Notes: generated by a model not told the origin, from the sequence alone. DNA of 5,469 bases from UBA3071 sp965369635 (GCA_965369635.1 CBDURC010000208.1:1-5469); one strand, 5' to 3'. Positions 1-4,986 are shown, counted from the stretch's first letter. Numbers and translations are program-made.

Positions 1-13
1 ATGAGGTGAAGGC

Positions 14-1186
14 GTGAGCTTCAACTTTGCCTTTGACATCACGGCCAATGATCCTCACAGCGCGGCCCGCTGCGGTTGGTTCCACACGCCTCACGGCATC
101 ATTCCCACGCCTGTCTTCGCCCCTGTGGGCACGCAGGCCACGGTTAAAACGCTAGCGCCTCACGAACTGGAGACACTGGGAGCCGACCTCATCCTCGCCA
201 ACGCCTATCACCTCTACCTGCGCCCGGGCGCGGAGCGCATCGCCAGGCTGGGCGGGCTGCACTGCTTCATGGGCTGGGAGCACCCCATCCTCACCGACTC
301 CGGCGGCTTCCAGGTCTTCAGCCTGGCCCACATGCGCCACGTGGACGACGACGGCGTCACCTTCCGCTCGCACATTGACGGCTCGGAGCAGCGCTTCACG
401 CCGGAACTGGTCATCGAGACTCAGGAGAATCTGGGAGCGGACATCATCATGTGCCTGGACGAATGCGCCGTACCGTTGGATCGCGACTATCTGGGTCAAG
501 CGCTTCGCCGCACGCACCTTTGGGCTGAACGCTGTCGTACGGCGCAGCAGCGGGACGATCAGGCCCTCTTCGGTATCCTGCAAGGCGGTGTCTTCCCCGA
601 CCTGCGGCAGGAGAGCGCCCGCTTCCTCAGCGCTCTCGACTTCCCTGGTTACGCCATCGGCGGTCTGAGCGTGGGCGAGACCAAGGAGCAGATGTACACC
701 ACGCTGGAAGCCACGACGCCGGAACTGCCGGCCGATCGCCCTCGCTACCTGATGGGCGTGGGCACGCCGGAGGACATTCTGGAGAGCGTCGCCCGCGGCG
801 TGGACATCTTCGATTGTGTGCTGCCCACGCGGGTGGCTCGCAACGGCGCCCTGCTGACGAGCGAAGGCCGCATGAACATCCGCAACGCCCGGCACGCCGA
901 TGATCCCTCACCCATCGAACCCGACTGCACCTGCTACACCTGCCAGCATTTCTCCCGCGCTTACCTTCGCCACCTCTTCAAGGCCCAGGAGATCCTGGGC
1001 CTGCGGCTGGCCACGCTGCACAACCTGCACTTCATGCTGCGGTTCATGGAGCAAGTCCGGGCGACCATTGCTGATGGCAGGTTTGTGCAGTTCAAGGAAG
1101 GATTCCTTGCCGGCTATCGGGTGCCTGACCAGCGCGCCCGTTTCGCCCGCGACACGACGCAGCGGGCAGAGCGCGGGGAACGGTGA
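14..1186 (+). CDS. tgt: Queuine/preQ1 tRNA-guanine transglycosylase
   Basis: The enzyme exchanges the guanine at position 34 of GUN-anticodon tRNAs for preQ1, a step of queuosine synthesis in the cytoplasm. The protein is 390 aa, close to the usual length of bacterial Tgt, and appears complete. D95 in DSGGFQ matches the general acid/base aspartate. D267 in FDCVLPTR matches the nucleophile that attacks C1' of the ribose. The GGLSVGE substrate-pocket motif lies near residues 217-223. C305, C307, C310 and H336 form the expected CxCxxC...H zinc site. The start is GTG at 14, preceded by GAGGTG at 3-8 with a 5-nt gap; the N-terminus aligns well from there. An upstream gene could end at the TGA at 7-9, but the window edge hides it. 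It converges with the cytochrome b5-like gene, leaving a 51-bp gap. Family assignment is very secure; queuine versus preQ1 as substrate is inferred from its bacterial character. Confidence 0.97.
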   Translation: MSFNFAFDITANDPHSAARCGWFHTPHGIIPTPVFAPVGTQATVKTLAPHELETLGADLILANAYHLYLRPGAERIARLGGLHCFMGWEHPILTDSGGFQVFSLAHMRHVDDDGVTFRSHIDGSEQRFTPELVIETQENLGADIIMCLDECAVPLDRDYLGQALRRTHLWAERCRTAQQRDDQALFGILQGGVFPDLRQESARFLSALDFPGYAIGGLSVGETKEQMYTTLEATTPELPADRPRYLMGVGTPEDILESVARGVDIFDCVLPTRVARNGALLTSEGRMNIRNARHADDPSPIEPDCTCYTCQHFSRAYLRHLFKAQEILGLRLATLHNLHFMLRFMEQVRATIADGRFVQFKEGFLAGYRVPDQRARFARDTTQRAERGER

Positions 1187-1237
1187 GCCTCCCGATGAGC
1201 CAGGACTGAACCCTACCGCCGCGAGCGGGGCGCAGCG
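1187..1237. other. Convergent intergenic spacer, no clear terminator
   Basis: These 51 bp separate the 3' ends of tgt and the cytochrome b5-like gene. The only structure seen is a short CCGC/GCGG hairpin at 1216-1228 with a 5-nt loop. No T-run follows on either strand, so I do not call an intrinsic terminator. Transcripts from the two sides may overlap at their 3' ends. Confidence 0.5.
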
Positions 1238-1474
1238 TCAATCCTCACTCAGCCTTCCAATCACAGGGACCCTCTCCAGCAAATCCGCGCCGTGAGGTGC
1301 TTGGTCAAGATCGTCGGTCAAGTCCGCTCCAGCATCGTGCAGAACTTGATGCCGGCCCTTCTGCCACAGGAAGCTGCGGGATACGTCGTACACCTTGCCC
1401 TGGTAGGCTATGAAAGCGGGTGCTCCGTCCTTACCATTGTATCGGGCAAGTTCCTCTTTCGTGAACTTTTGCAT
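1238..1474 (-). CDS. Minimal cytochrome b5-like haem-binding protein
   Basis: This 78-residue protein matches the short, stand-alone cytochrome b5-like haem/steroid-binding domain found in anaerobic bacteria and archaea. Visible hallmarks are the N-terminal FTKEELARYNGKDG, the IAYQGKVYDVS strand (residues 22-32), W37, and the pattern GRHQ...H..G.DLT...APHG...L..VPVIGRL. H42 or H46 and H61 are candidate axial haem ligands; the classical HPGG motif is not present as such. There is no signal peptide or membrane anchor, so it should be a soluble cytoplasmic protein. I chose ATG at 1474 because the domain begins there and the 22 upstream in-frame residues do not look like it. The ribosome binding site is only fair (AAGG about 9 nt upstream). 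It lies 145 bp downstream of dpsL on the same strand. An electron-transfer role, perhaps with the ferritin-like protein, is inferred from context. A non-haem small-ligand binder is the alternative. Confidence 0.8.
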   Translation of the reverse strand: MQKFTKEELARYNGKDGAPAFIAYQGKVYDVSRSFLWQKGRHQVLHDAGADLTDDLDQAPHGADLLERVPVIGRLSED

Positions 1475-1574
1475 CTCCAAGAACCTTGAAGGGGCGACTG
1501 GTAAGAATTGGGTCGGAGTTGCGTTCCGGCCCCGTCCCATATACCTTTGCCTCTACCCATCGAGTAAAAGCATC

Positions 1575-1604
1575 GGGGAGACCCTGAATGGCACAAGCCT
1601 CCCC
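1575..1604 (-). terminator. Hairpin after dpsL, weak terminator or processing site
   Basis: On the minus strand GGGGAG pairs perfectly with CTCCCC across an 18-nt loop whose ends add possible wobble pairs. The structure begins 16 nt after the dpsL stop codon. A TTTT run follows, but only 5 nt after the stem, which is poor for intrinsic termination. It may partly reduce read-through into the cytochrome b5-like gene or stabilise the dpsL mRNA 3' end. I see no convincing separate promoter for the downstream gene between 1475 and 1574. Confidence 0.4.
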
Positions 1605-1619
1605 TTTGCCGAATTGGAC

Positions 1620-2171
1620 TTACCTCAGGAACTTGGACACGAAGGGAGAGGTCTCGCCGCGCCGCATGAAGTGGCCAGAAGGGCCCTCGCCCAGGAACTC
1701 GGAGAACCACGATTCGTGCTCTATCTCCTCGTTGAGGATCGCCAGGGCCAAATCGTAGGTTCGATGATCCTTGCCAGCGGTCATGTTGCAGACCTGGGTA
1801 TATCCCCGCACGGCGCATCTCTCGGCTTCCACCAGCACCGTCAACATTGCCTTGACGTCTGTCGGGTCCTCAGGCAGGTATGCTGGCGGGCAAGCGGACA
1901 TGTCATGGAACTCTTTCATGTCCTGAGGCAATTCCCCGCCCAGCTCGTAGATGCGGGGAACGAGGGCCTCGAAGTGGTTGCGATCCTCAATGCGAGCGAC
2001 CTCAGCGATCTCCTTGATCCCTTCTCCTTCCAGGCCAATCAGATTGACCCGCAGGATCGTGTAGTAGTAATAGGTGGTGAGCTCAGCGGCAGCATTCTTA
2101 ACCAGCAGTTCCAACAGTTGGTCAACATCGATCCCCGCCCTCTCCACCATCTCTCGTGTTACCCTAGCCAT
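1620..2171 (-). CDS. dpsL: Dps-like ferritin-family protein (DPSL, thioferritin type)
   Basis: This is a 183-aa ferritin-like four-helix protein resembling the DPSL (thioferritin) group of anaerobic archaea and bacteria. That group assembles into cages, oxidises Fe(II) with peroxide and stores the iron. Candidate di-iron ligands are E30 (helix A), E62 with H66 (IEDRNH), E115 (LVEAER), and E149 with H152 (NEEIEHE). Three cysteines, C94 (ACPPAYLPE), C119 and C128 (ERCAVRGYTQVC), include the pair that characterises DPSL near the metal site; which two pair cannot be told here. The tail GEGPSGHF...SPFVSKFL is long for a ferritin. ATG at 2171 is favoured by AAGGAG directly upstream. An in-frame ATG at 2231 would add 20 lysine-rich, unrelated residues and lacks such a site. 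It sits downstream of perR and upstream of the cytochrome b5-like gene, which supports peroxide-induced expression. The exact DPSL subgroup is from memory of the family. Confidence 0.87.
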   Translation of the reverse strand: MARVTREMVERAGIDVDQLLELLVKNAAAELTTYYYYTILRVNLIGLEGEGIKEIAEVARIEDRNHFEALVPRIYELGGELPQDMKEFHDMSACPPAYLPEDPTDVKAMLTVLVEAERCAVRGYTQVCNMTAGKDHRTYDLALAILNEEIEHESWFSEFLGEGPSGHFMRRGETSPFVSKFLR

Positions 2172-2175
2172 GATC

Positions 2176-2184
2176 TTTTCTCCT
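2176..2184 (-). promoter_or_regulatory. Strong dpsL ribosome binding site
   Basis: The minus strand reads AAAAGGAGA shortly before the ATG at 2171. The AAGGAG core fits the anti-Shine-Dalgarno sequence with normal spacing. This site decides between the two possible dpsL starts. Confidence 0.8.
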
Positions 2185-2211
2185 TTTGTGTGTTTCTGTT
2201 TTCTGGAATGA

Positions 2212-2265
2212 CTATCTTGCTTGGGATTCAACGCTCTTGGATTCCTTGTGATCTTGCATCGGCAT
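2212..2265 (-). CDS. Tiny ORF with exceptionally strong ribosome binding site
   Basis: AGGAGGTGAT at 2264-2273 on the minus strand is complementary to about ten bases of the conserved 16S rRNA 3' end, far stronger than at any other gene here. It is followed by ATG at 2265, overlapping the motif, and by an in-frame ATG at 2259 with an ideal 8-nt gap. The frame encodes 15 or 17 hydrophilic residues (from the second ATG: MQDHKESKSVESQAR) and stops with TAG at 2212-2214, 40 bp before the dpsL start. I recognise no family. It may be a leader peptide that loads ribosomes or stabilises the dpsL mRNA, or the truncated 5' end of a lost gene, given the ferritin relic just upstream. Confidence 0.35.
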   Translation of the reverse strand: MPMQDHKESKSVESQAR

Positions 2266-2321
2266 CACCTCCTCATTCTTGGAACCCCTCTTGGGGAGGC
2301 CATTCCTTGGCCCCCGTGTCA

Positions 2322-2489
2322 GTAGTCTCTTTCTTCGACTGCGAGCCCGTAGAGATCATGAATCATCGCCATCACCAGTTGCTCATGTTCGAAGGTCTTC
2401 TGGAAAACATCCAGGGGCGACTGGAATTCTGCCGGCGGTTGGTCAATGGCCTGGAGACCTTTTCCCCTAATGGCCCAAAGAAAGAGCGC
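2322..2489 (-). pseudogene. Relic of a classical bacterial ferritin (FtnA-like)
   Basis: Between two in-frame TGA codons (2490-2492 and 2319-2321) lie 56 codons. They read as the central part of a non-haem ferritin: LQAIDQPPAEF, then SPLDVFQKTFEHEQLV, then MAMIHDLYGLAVEERDY. This matches the stretch from the B-C loop through helix C, including the EHEQ segment whose first Glu corresponds to ferroxidase E94 of E. coli FtnA. The N-terminal half (helices A and B) and helix D, expected right after ERDY, are not found in any minus-strand frame. There is no start codon at a sensible place and no ribosome binding site. The fragment begins 12 bp after the perR stop codon on the same strand, so perR-ftn-dpsL was probably the ancestral order and deletions removed both ends. 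The family match is by eye, but it is long and specific. Confidence 0.75.
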
Positions 2490-2501
2490 TCAAACGCCAA
2501 G

Positions 2502-2942
2502 CTACTCTCTCTCCTGACATTGGGGACAGATGCCGAAGAAATCTAGCCGGTGACTCTTGATGCGGTAGCCCGTCTTTCGGGCCACCTCCTGGGGTAGCCC
2601 GCTCAGGGTGGCAATCTCTGGATCCACGATGTTTCTACATTCAATGCAGATCAGATGCGGGTGAGGATACGGCTTGTTGCCGTCATAGCGATTGCTGTCG
2701 TCGCTGAAACCGAGCTCCAATACCTCTCCCATCTGCTTGAGTAACGTCACCGTCTTGTAGATGGTGGCCAGGCTGGTCATGGGAAAGTCCACCTTCACGC
2801 TCTCATGAATCTGCTCCACGCTAGGGTGTCCCTCGCCCGCAGCCAGAATCCTGAGCACGGCCATCCGTTGCGGGGTGAGACGGTGACCCCGTTCTCTCAA
2901 TGTGACAACCAGTTCGTCCAGTCGAGCCTGAGGATCGGCCAC
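2502..2942 (-). CDS. perR: Fur-family peroxide-responsive repressor, PerR type
   Basis: This 146-aa Fur-superfamily metalloregulator should bind promoter DNA when loaded with Fe or Mn and release it on metal-catalysed histidine oxidation by peroxide. The winged helix spans about residues 8-85 (LTPQR at 22-26, recognition-helix region SLATIYKTVTLL at 57-68). Regulatory-metal ligands align with those of Bacillus subtilis PerR: H39, D87 (RYD), H94 and H96 (PHPH), and D107 (IVD). An Asp rather than Glu at 107 favours PerR over Fur. C99/C102 and C139/C142 form the structural Cys4 zinc site. The start is GTG at 2942 with AGGAG and an 8-nt gap upstream. It is the first gene of the minus-strand block, and iron-storage proteins such as Dps are classical PerR targets. 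A palindrome overlapping its own -10 box suggests autoregulation. A Fur or Zur function cannot be fully excluded, although the ligand set argues against both. Confidence 0.92.
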   Translation of the reverse strand: MADPQARLDELVVTLRERGHRLTPQRMAVLRILAAGEGHPSVEQIHESVKVDFPMTSLATIYKTVTLLKQMGEVLELGFSDDSNRYDGNKPYPHPHLICIECRNIVDPEIATLSGLPQEVARKTGYRIKSHRLDFFGICPQCQERE

Positions 2943-3015
2943 AGGACTTTCTCCTCGCAGCGCATATTCTTCACTGATCGTAGCTCATTAACGGGAAAGC
3001 GTGTCTTCATTCCTT

Positions 3016-3027
3016 ACTACTAGTAGT
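3016..3027. promoter_or_regulatory. 12-bp perfect palindrome in the perR leader
   Basis: ACTACTAGTAGT is a perfect inverted repeat without a spacer, located about +7 to +18 from the predicted perR transcription start. Its position suits an operator for a dimeric regulator. It lacks the AT-rich PerR/Fur pattern, so a different protein might bind it. Confidence 0.4.
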
Positions 3028-3031
3028 TCTC

Positions 3032-3046
3032 TATTGATAATTATAC
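3032..3046 (-). promoter_or_regulatory. Candidate PerR/Fur-type operator over the -10 box
   Basis: The 15-mer at 3032-3046 agrees with the Bacillus PerR box (7-1-7, TTATAATNATTATAA) at 10 of 14 specified positions when read on the minus strand. The left arm is 6/7 and the right arm 4/7. Its core ATAATTAT (3037-3044) is a perfect palindrome and overlaps the -10 hexamer. Binding there would block RNA polymerase. The match is partly forced by the TATAAT sequence itself. Confidence 0.5.
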
Positions 3047-3068
3047 CACCATAAGCATTTCTTGTCAA
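3040..3068 (-). promoter_or_regulatory. Consensus sigma70 promoter of the perR block
   Basis: On the minus strand TTGACA (3068-3063) and TATAAT (3045-3040) are both perfect consensus hexamers, with exactly 17 bp between them. The predicted transcription start is near 3033, giving a leader of about 90 nt to the perR GTG. So perfect a promoter would be very strong unless repressed, which fits the palindromes that overlap and follow it. Confidence 0.88.
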
Positions 3069-3080
3069 ATCGTAAGTGAG

Positions 3081-3118
3081 CGATGATGAAGTGGAGGAAC
3101 ACGTCCACATCGTCATGG
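3081..3118. repeat. Long imperfect inverted repeat between divergent promoters
   Basis: Two 15-bp arms (3081-3095 and 3104-3118) surround an 8-bp loop. Twelve of fifteen positions pair, including the five next to the loop (GTGGA/TCCAC). One mismatched position would be a G-U pair in RNA. It lies upstream of both the perR promoter and the cooC-side promoter, so it is probably untranscribed from either. No T-run follows. Confidence 0.55.
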
Positions 3119-3122
3119 CTTT

Positions 3123-3153
3123 CGCTGTGCGCACCCCAGTGTGCGTGCCAGCG
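3123..3153. repeat. Second imperfect inverted repeat, upstream of extended -10
   Basis: CGCTG (3123-3127) pairs with CAGCG (3149-3153), and CGCAC (3130-3134) pairs with GTGCG (3141-3145), giving ten pairs with a small internal bulge and a 6-nt loop. It ends 10 bp before the plus-strand TATAAT and covers the position where a -35 box would lie. That placement could suit a regulator binding site. Confidence 0.45.
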
Positions 3154-3159
3154 GAAGGT

Positions 3160-3185
3160 ATGGTATAATAAGATGGTATAAGAAG
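3160..3185 (+). promoter_or_regulatory. Tandem 13-bp repeat with extended -10 elements (cooC side)
   Basis: ATGGTATAATAAG at 3160-3172 is followed directly by ATGGTATAAGAAG at 3173-3185, identical at 12 of 13 positions. Each copy contains TGG plus TATAA(T/G), which is an extended -10 promoter (TGnTATAAT). No good -35 is found at 17 bp for either copy, as is usual for extended -10 promoters. It is the best promoter candidate for cooC and its neighbour, and would give a leader of over 200 nt. Confidence 0.5.
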
Positions 3186-3284
3186 GCTGAGGCGTTTTCC
3201 AGCCACGCTCGCCACGCCACCGCTGGATGTGACCACTCGGTGGGAGCAGGTAACATATTGCGAGGGAAGTGAACCACGCAGATC

Positions 3285-3353
3285 ATGTACTTTGAAGAGG
3301 GCTGGCTTTTCGCCAGCGACGTGCCCGGCCTGGGCTGCACCGTCGAGCTGTGA
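3285..3353 (+). CDS. 22-codon ORF in the cooC leader, possible gene relic
   Basis: A 22-codon frame runs from ATG at 3285 to TGA at 3351-3353; an in-frame TGA at 3270-3272 closes it upstream. It starts MYFEEGWLFASD and continues VPGLGCTVEL. Codon choice is GC-ending, like the real genes. The PGLG..VEL ending recalls the C-terminal capping segment of mandelate racemase/enolase-superfamily sugar-acid dehydratases, so it could be the last remnant of such a gene. Alternatively it is a translated leader peptide. The only purine-rich stretch upstream (GAGGGAAG at 3262-3269) is too far for a good ribosome binding site. A perfect 6-bp hairpin, GCTGGC/GCCAGC, lies inside it at 3301-3317. Confidence 0.25.
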   Translation: MYFEEGWLFASDVPGLGCTVEL

Positions 3354-3360
3354 AAAGCGA

Positions 3361-3393
3361 AGGTGCAACGCACTTGAGAGGTGCGTTGCACCT
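3361..3393 (+). repeat. Perfect 13-bp stem hairpin next to the cooC ribosome binding site
   Basis: AGGTGCAACGCAC (3361-3373) and GTGCGTTGCACCT (3381-3393) are exact reverse complements around a 7-nt TTGAGAG loop. The stem ends 11 nt before the AGGAGG of cooC. No T-run follows, so it is not an intrinsic terminator. It could be an mRNA 5' stabiliser, a protein binding site, or one copy of a dispersed palindromic repeat. Confidence 0.85.
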
Positions 3394-3415
3394 GACAGAG
3401 ATACAGGAGGTTGGA

Positions 3416-4192
3416 ATGAAAATCGCGATCACCGGCAAAGGGGGCGTGGGCAAAACGACGTTGTCCAGCCTCTTGGCTCAACTCTACGCCCAGCGAGGGC
3501 GGCAGGTGCTGGCCATCGACGCCGATCCAGCAGGCAACCTGGCGACAGCGCTGGGCTTTCCCCCGGATCTGGAGGAGAGCATCGTGCCTATCGCCGAGAT
3601 GGAGGATCTGATCTACGAGCGCACCGGCGCGAAGCCAGGGCAAGGCGGAGGCTGGTTCCGGCTCAACCCGCGAGTGGATGACATCCCCGAGCGCTTTAGC
3701 GCCGAACATCGCGGCGTGCGACTGCTGCAACTGGGCACGGTCAAAAAGGGCGGCGGTGGCTGCATGTGTCCCGAGAGCACACTCCTGCGGGCACTGGTCA
3801 CCAACCTCCTGCTGGGCCGGCGGGACGTCGTCATTCTGGACATGGAAGCAGGGATCGAGCACTTGGGCCGCGGCACAGCTCACGCGGTGGATGCTCTCGT
3901 CATCGTCGTCGAGCCGGGAAAGCGCAGCCTGGACACTGCCCGCATGATCCGTGATCTAGCCCGTGAGATCAACGTGCCCCGGCTGTACCTGGTAGGCAAC
4001 AAGGTGCGCAAGGACAGCGACCGCCAGTTCATCGAAGCGCACAGCCCCGACTTGCCTGTCCTCGGCTTTCTCTCCCAGTCGCCGGAGGCCATCGAAGCTG
4101 ACCTGCGCGGGGAGGCCGCCTTCGACCTCGCCCCAGTGCTGGTCGAGGAAACAAGAGGCATCCTGGCAAAGCTGGAACAGGCGGTGCTGTAA
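3416..4192 (+). CDS. cooC: CooC-type CO dehydrogenase nickel-insertion ATPase
   Basis: This 258-aa P-loop ATPase of the MinD/CooC group should help insert nickel into the active-site cluster of anaerobic CO dehydrogenase. The deviant Walker A is GKGGVGKTT (residues 7-15, signature K8 and catalytic K13). The switch region DADPAGN is at 35-41. The CxC motif C116-M-C118 in GGGGCMCPE is the metal-binding, dimer-bridging signature of CooC. The Walker B-like strand VVILDMEAG ends around D142. VGNKVR near 220 is a base-recognition-like NK motif. The protein has the family's usual length and shows no defect. ATG at 3416 has a perfect AGGAGG at 3405-3410 with a 5-nt gap, which rules out the in-frame GTG at 3350. 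The next gene follows after 2 bp. No CODH gene is visible, so the client must be outside the window. A paralogue serving another nickel enzyme is possible. Confidence 0.88.
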   Translation: MKIAITGKGGVGKTTLSSLLAQLYAQRGRQVLAIDADPAGNLATALGFPPDLEESIVPIAEMEDLIYERTGAKPGQGGGWFRLNPRVDDIPERFSAEHRGVRLLQLGTVKKGGGGCMCPESTLLRALVTNLLLGRRDVVILDMEAGIEHLGRGTAHAVDALVIVVEPGKRSLDTARMIRDLAREINVPRLYLVGNKVRKDSDRQFIEAHSPDLPVLGFLSQSPEAIEADLRGEAAFDLAPVLVEETRGILAKLEQAVL

Positions 4193-4194
4193 GC

Positions 4195-4962
4195 ATGTGG
4201 CTCAGCCCCTTCTTCACCAACGCTCTGTTGCAGGACATCGTTGCCCTGCTCATCAGCTTCGTCATCATCGCCACCTGGCTGTTCCTGAATGACGTCATCG
4301 CCCAGCGACGCTGGCTGCCGCAGGTCCTAACTCGCAAGCTTGTTCACATCGGCACCGGCCCCCTCTTCCTGATCGCCTGGAACTTCTTCAGCGACGCGTG
4401 GCATGCCCGCTGGCTGGCGGCGCTGGTGCCGGCGGCAGTGCTCGTCCAGTTCCTGCTCGTCGTTTCCGGCCGCGTGGTGCGCCAGGATCTGGTGACCTCT
4501 ATGACCCGCACGGGCGACCCGAGGGAGTTGCTGCGGGGCCCCTTCGCTTACGGATTGGTCTTCATCATCTGCACGTTGGTCTTCTGGAAGCACTCTGCCG
4601 TGGGCGTCGTCTGCCTGATGTTGCTCTGCGGGGGTGATGGCCTGGCGGATGTTTTCGGACGACGGTTCGGGCGGCGCCGGCTGCCGTTCCAGCCCCACAA
4701 GACCTGGGCTGGCAGTGCGGCTTTCTTCCTTGCTGGCTTCGCCTTCTCCCTGATCTACCTGGCCCTGTTCAATGCCTGGGGACACTTCCAGCTTGACCTG
4801 GTCCGCACGCTGGGGCCACTGGCGCTTCTGTGTTTGGCAGGAACGCTGGTCGAAGGCTACTCGGCCACCGATGTGGACAACATCACTGTGCCTGCTGCTG
4901 TGGCTGCACTCGCCTGGCTGCTCATTCACGTGCTCGGCTGGTGGCCAGCACCCTTCTGGTAG
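4195..4962 (+). CDS. Phytol/dolichol-kinase-like CTP-dependent membrane kinase
   Basis: This 255-aa polytopic inner-membrane protein belongs to the phytol kinase (VTE5) / dolichol kinase (SEC59) / CdsA-related family, which phosphorylates long-chain isoprenoid alcohols using CTP. Hydrophobic segments lie near residues 12-31, 50-65, 73-91, 117-145, 175-195, 206-219 and 232-250. Family motifs are RKLVHIGTG (47-55), GGDGLADVFGRRFG (146-159), the HKTWAGS segment (168-174), and E220...DNITVP (228-233). Key acidic residues D148, D152, E220 and D228 are all present, so it looks active. ATG at 4195 lies 2 bp after the cooC stop. There is no strong ribosome binding site of its own, which suggests translational coupling to cooC. 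Whether the substrate is phytol, geranylgeraniol or a polyprenol cannot be told. Phosphatidate cytidylyltransferase activity is a less likely alternative. Confidence 0.87.
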   Translation: MWLSPFFTNALLQDIVALLISFVIIATWLFLNDVIAQRRWLPQVLTRKLVHIGTGPLFLIAWNFFSDAWHARWLAALVPAAVLVQFLLVVSGRVVRQDLVTSMTRTGDPRELLRGPFAYGLVFIICTLVFWKHSAVGVVCLMLLCGGDGLADVFGRRFGRRRLPFQPHKTWAGSAAFFLAGFAFSLIYLALFNAWGHFQLDLVRTLGPLALLCLAGTLVEGYSATDVDNITVPAAVAALAWLLIHVLGWWPAPFW

Positions 4963-4986
4963 CGGCCGCGTGGGGTCACGGGAGAT

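Noticed and set aside
1431..1619. A 62-codon open frame directly after the dpsL stop, in the same frame, with fairly protein-like residues
   Set aside because: It has no start codon or ribosome binding site and overlaps the cytochrome b5-like start. I recognise no family. An open frame of this length is not rare in GC-rich DNA.
2172..2231. In-frame ATG at 2231 that would extend DPSL by 20 residues
   Set aside because: The added residues are lysine-rich and unlike the family. AAGGAG just before ATG 2171 marks the true start.
1491..2424. The 11-mer GGGGCGACTGG occurs at 1491-1501 and 2414-2424
   Set aside because: A few 11-mer repeats are expected by chance in a window of this size, and the flanks do not match.
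1410..2546. A 378-codon plus-strand open frame opposite dpsL and the ferritin relic
   Set aside because: It is antisense to dpsL, to the start of the cytochrome b5-like gene and to the end of perR, has low-complexity composition and matches no family. The minus-strand genes explain the region.
3350..3415. Upstream GTG that would extend CooC by 22 residues
   Set aside because: The extension would be translated through the perfect hairpin and places residues before the MKIAITGKGGVGKTT start typical of the family. AGGAGG at 3405-3410 clearly serves ATG 3416.
2943..3415. Search of the large intergenic region for tRNA, CRISPR or a known riboswitch
   Set aside because: No cloverleaf, no regularly spaced repeats and no conserved core such as a B12 box or Moco motif could be made out. 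Only the hairpins and promoters listed are supported.
3113..3883. A 256-codon minus-strand open frame opposite cooC
   Set aside because: It shadows cooC, whose motifs are unambiguous. The opposite-strand product shows no recognisable domain.
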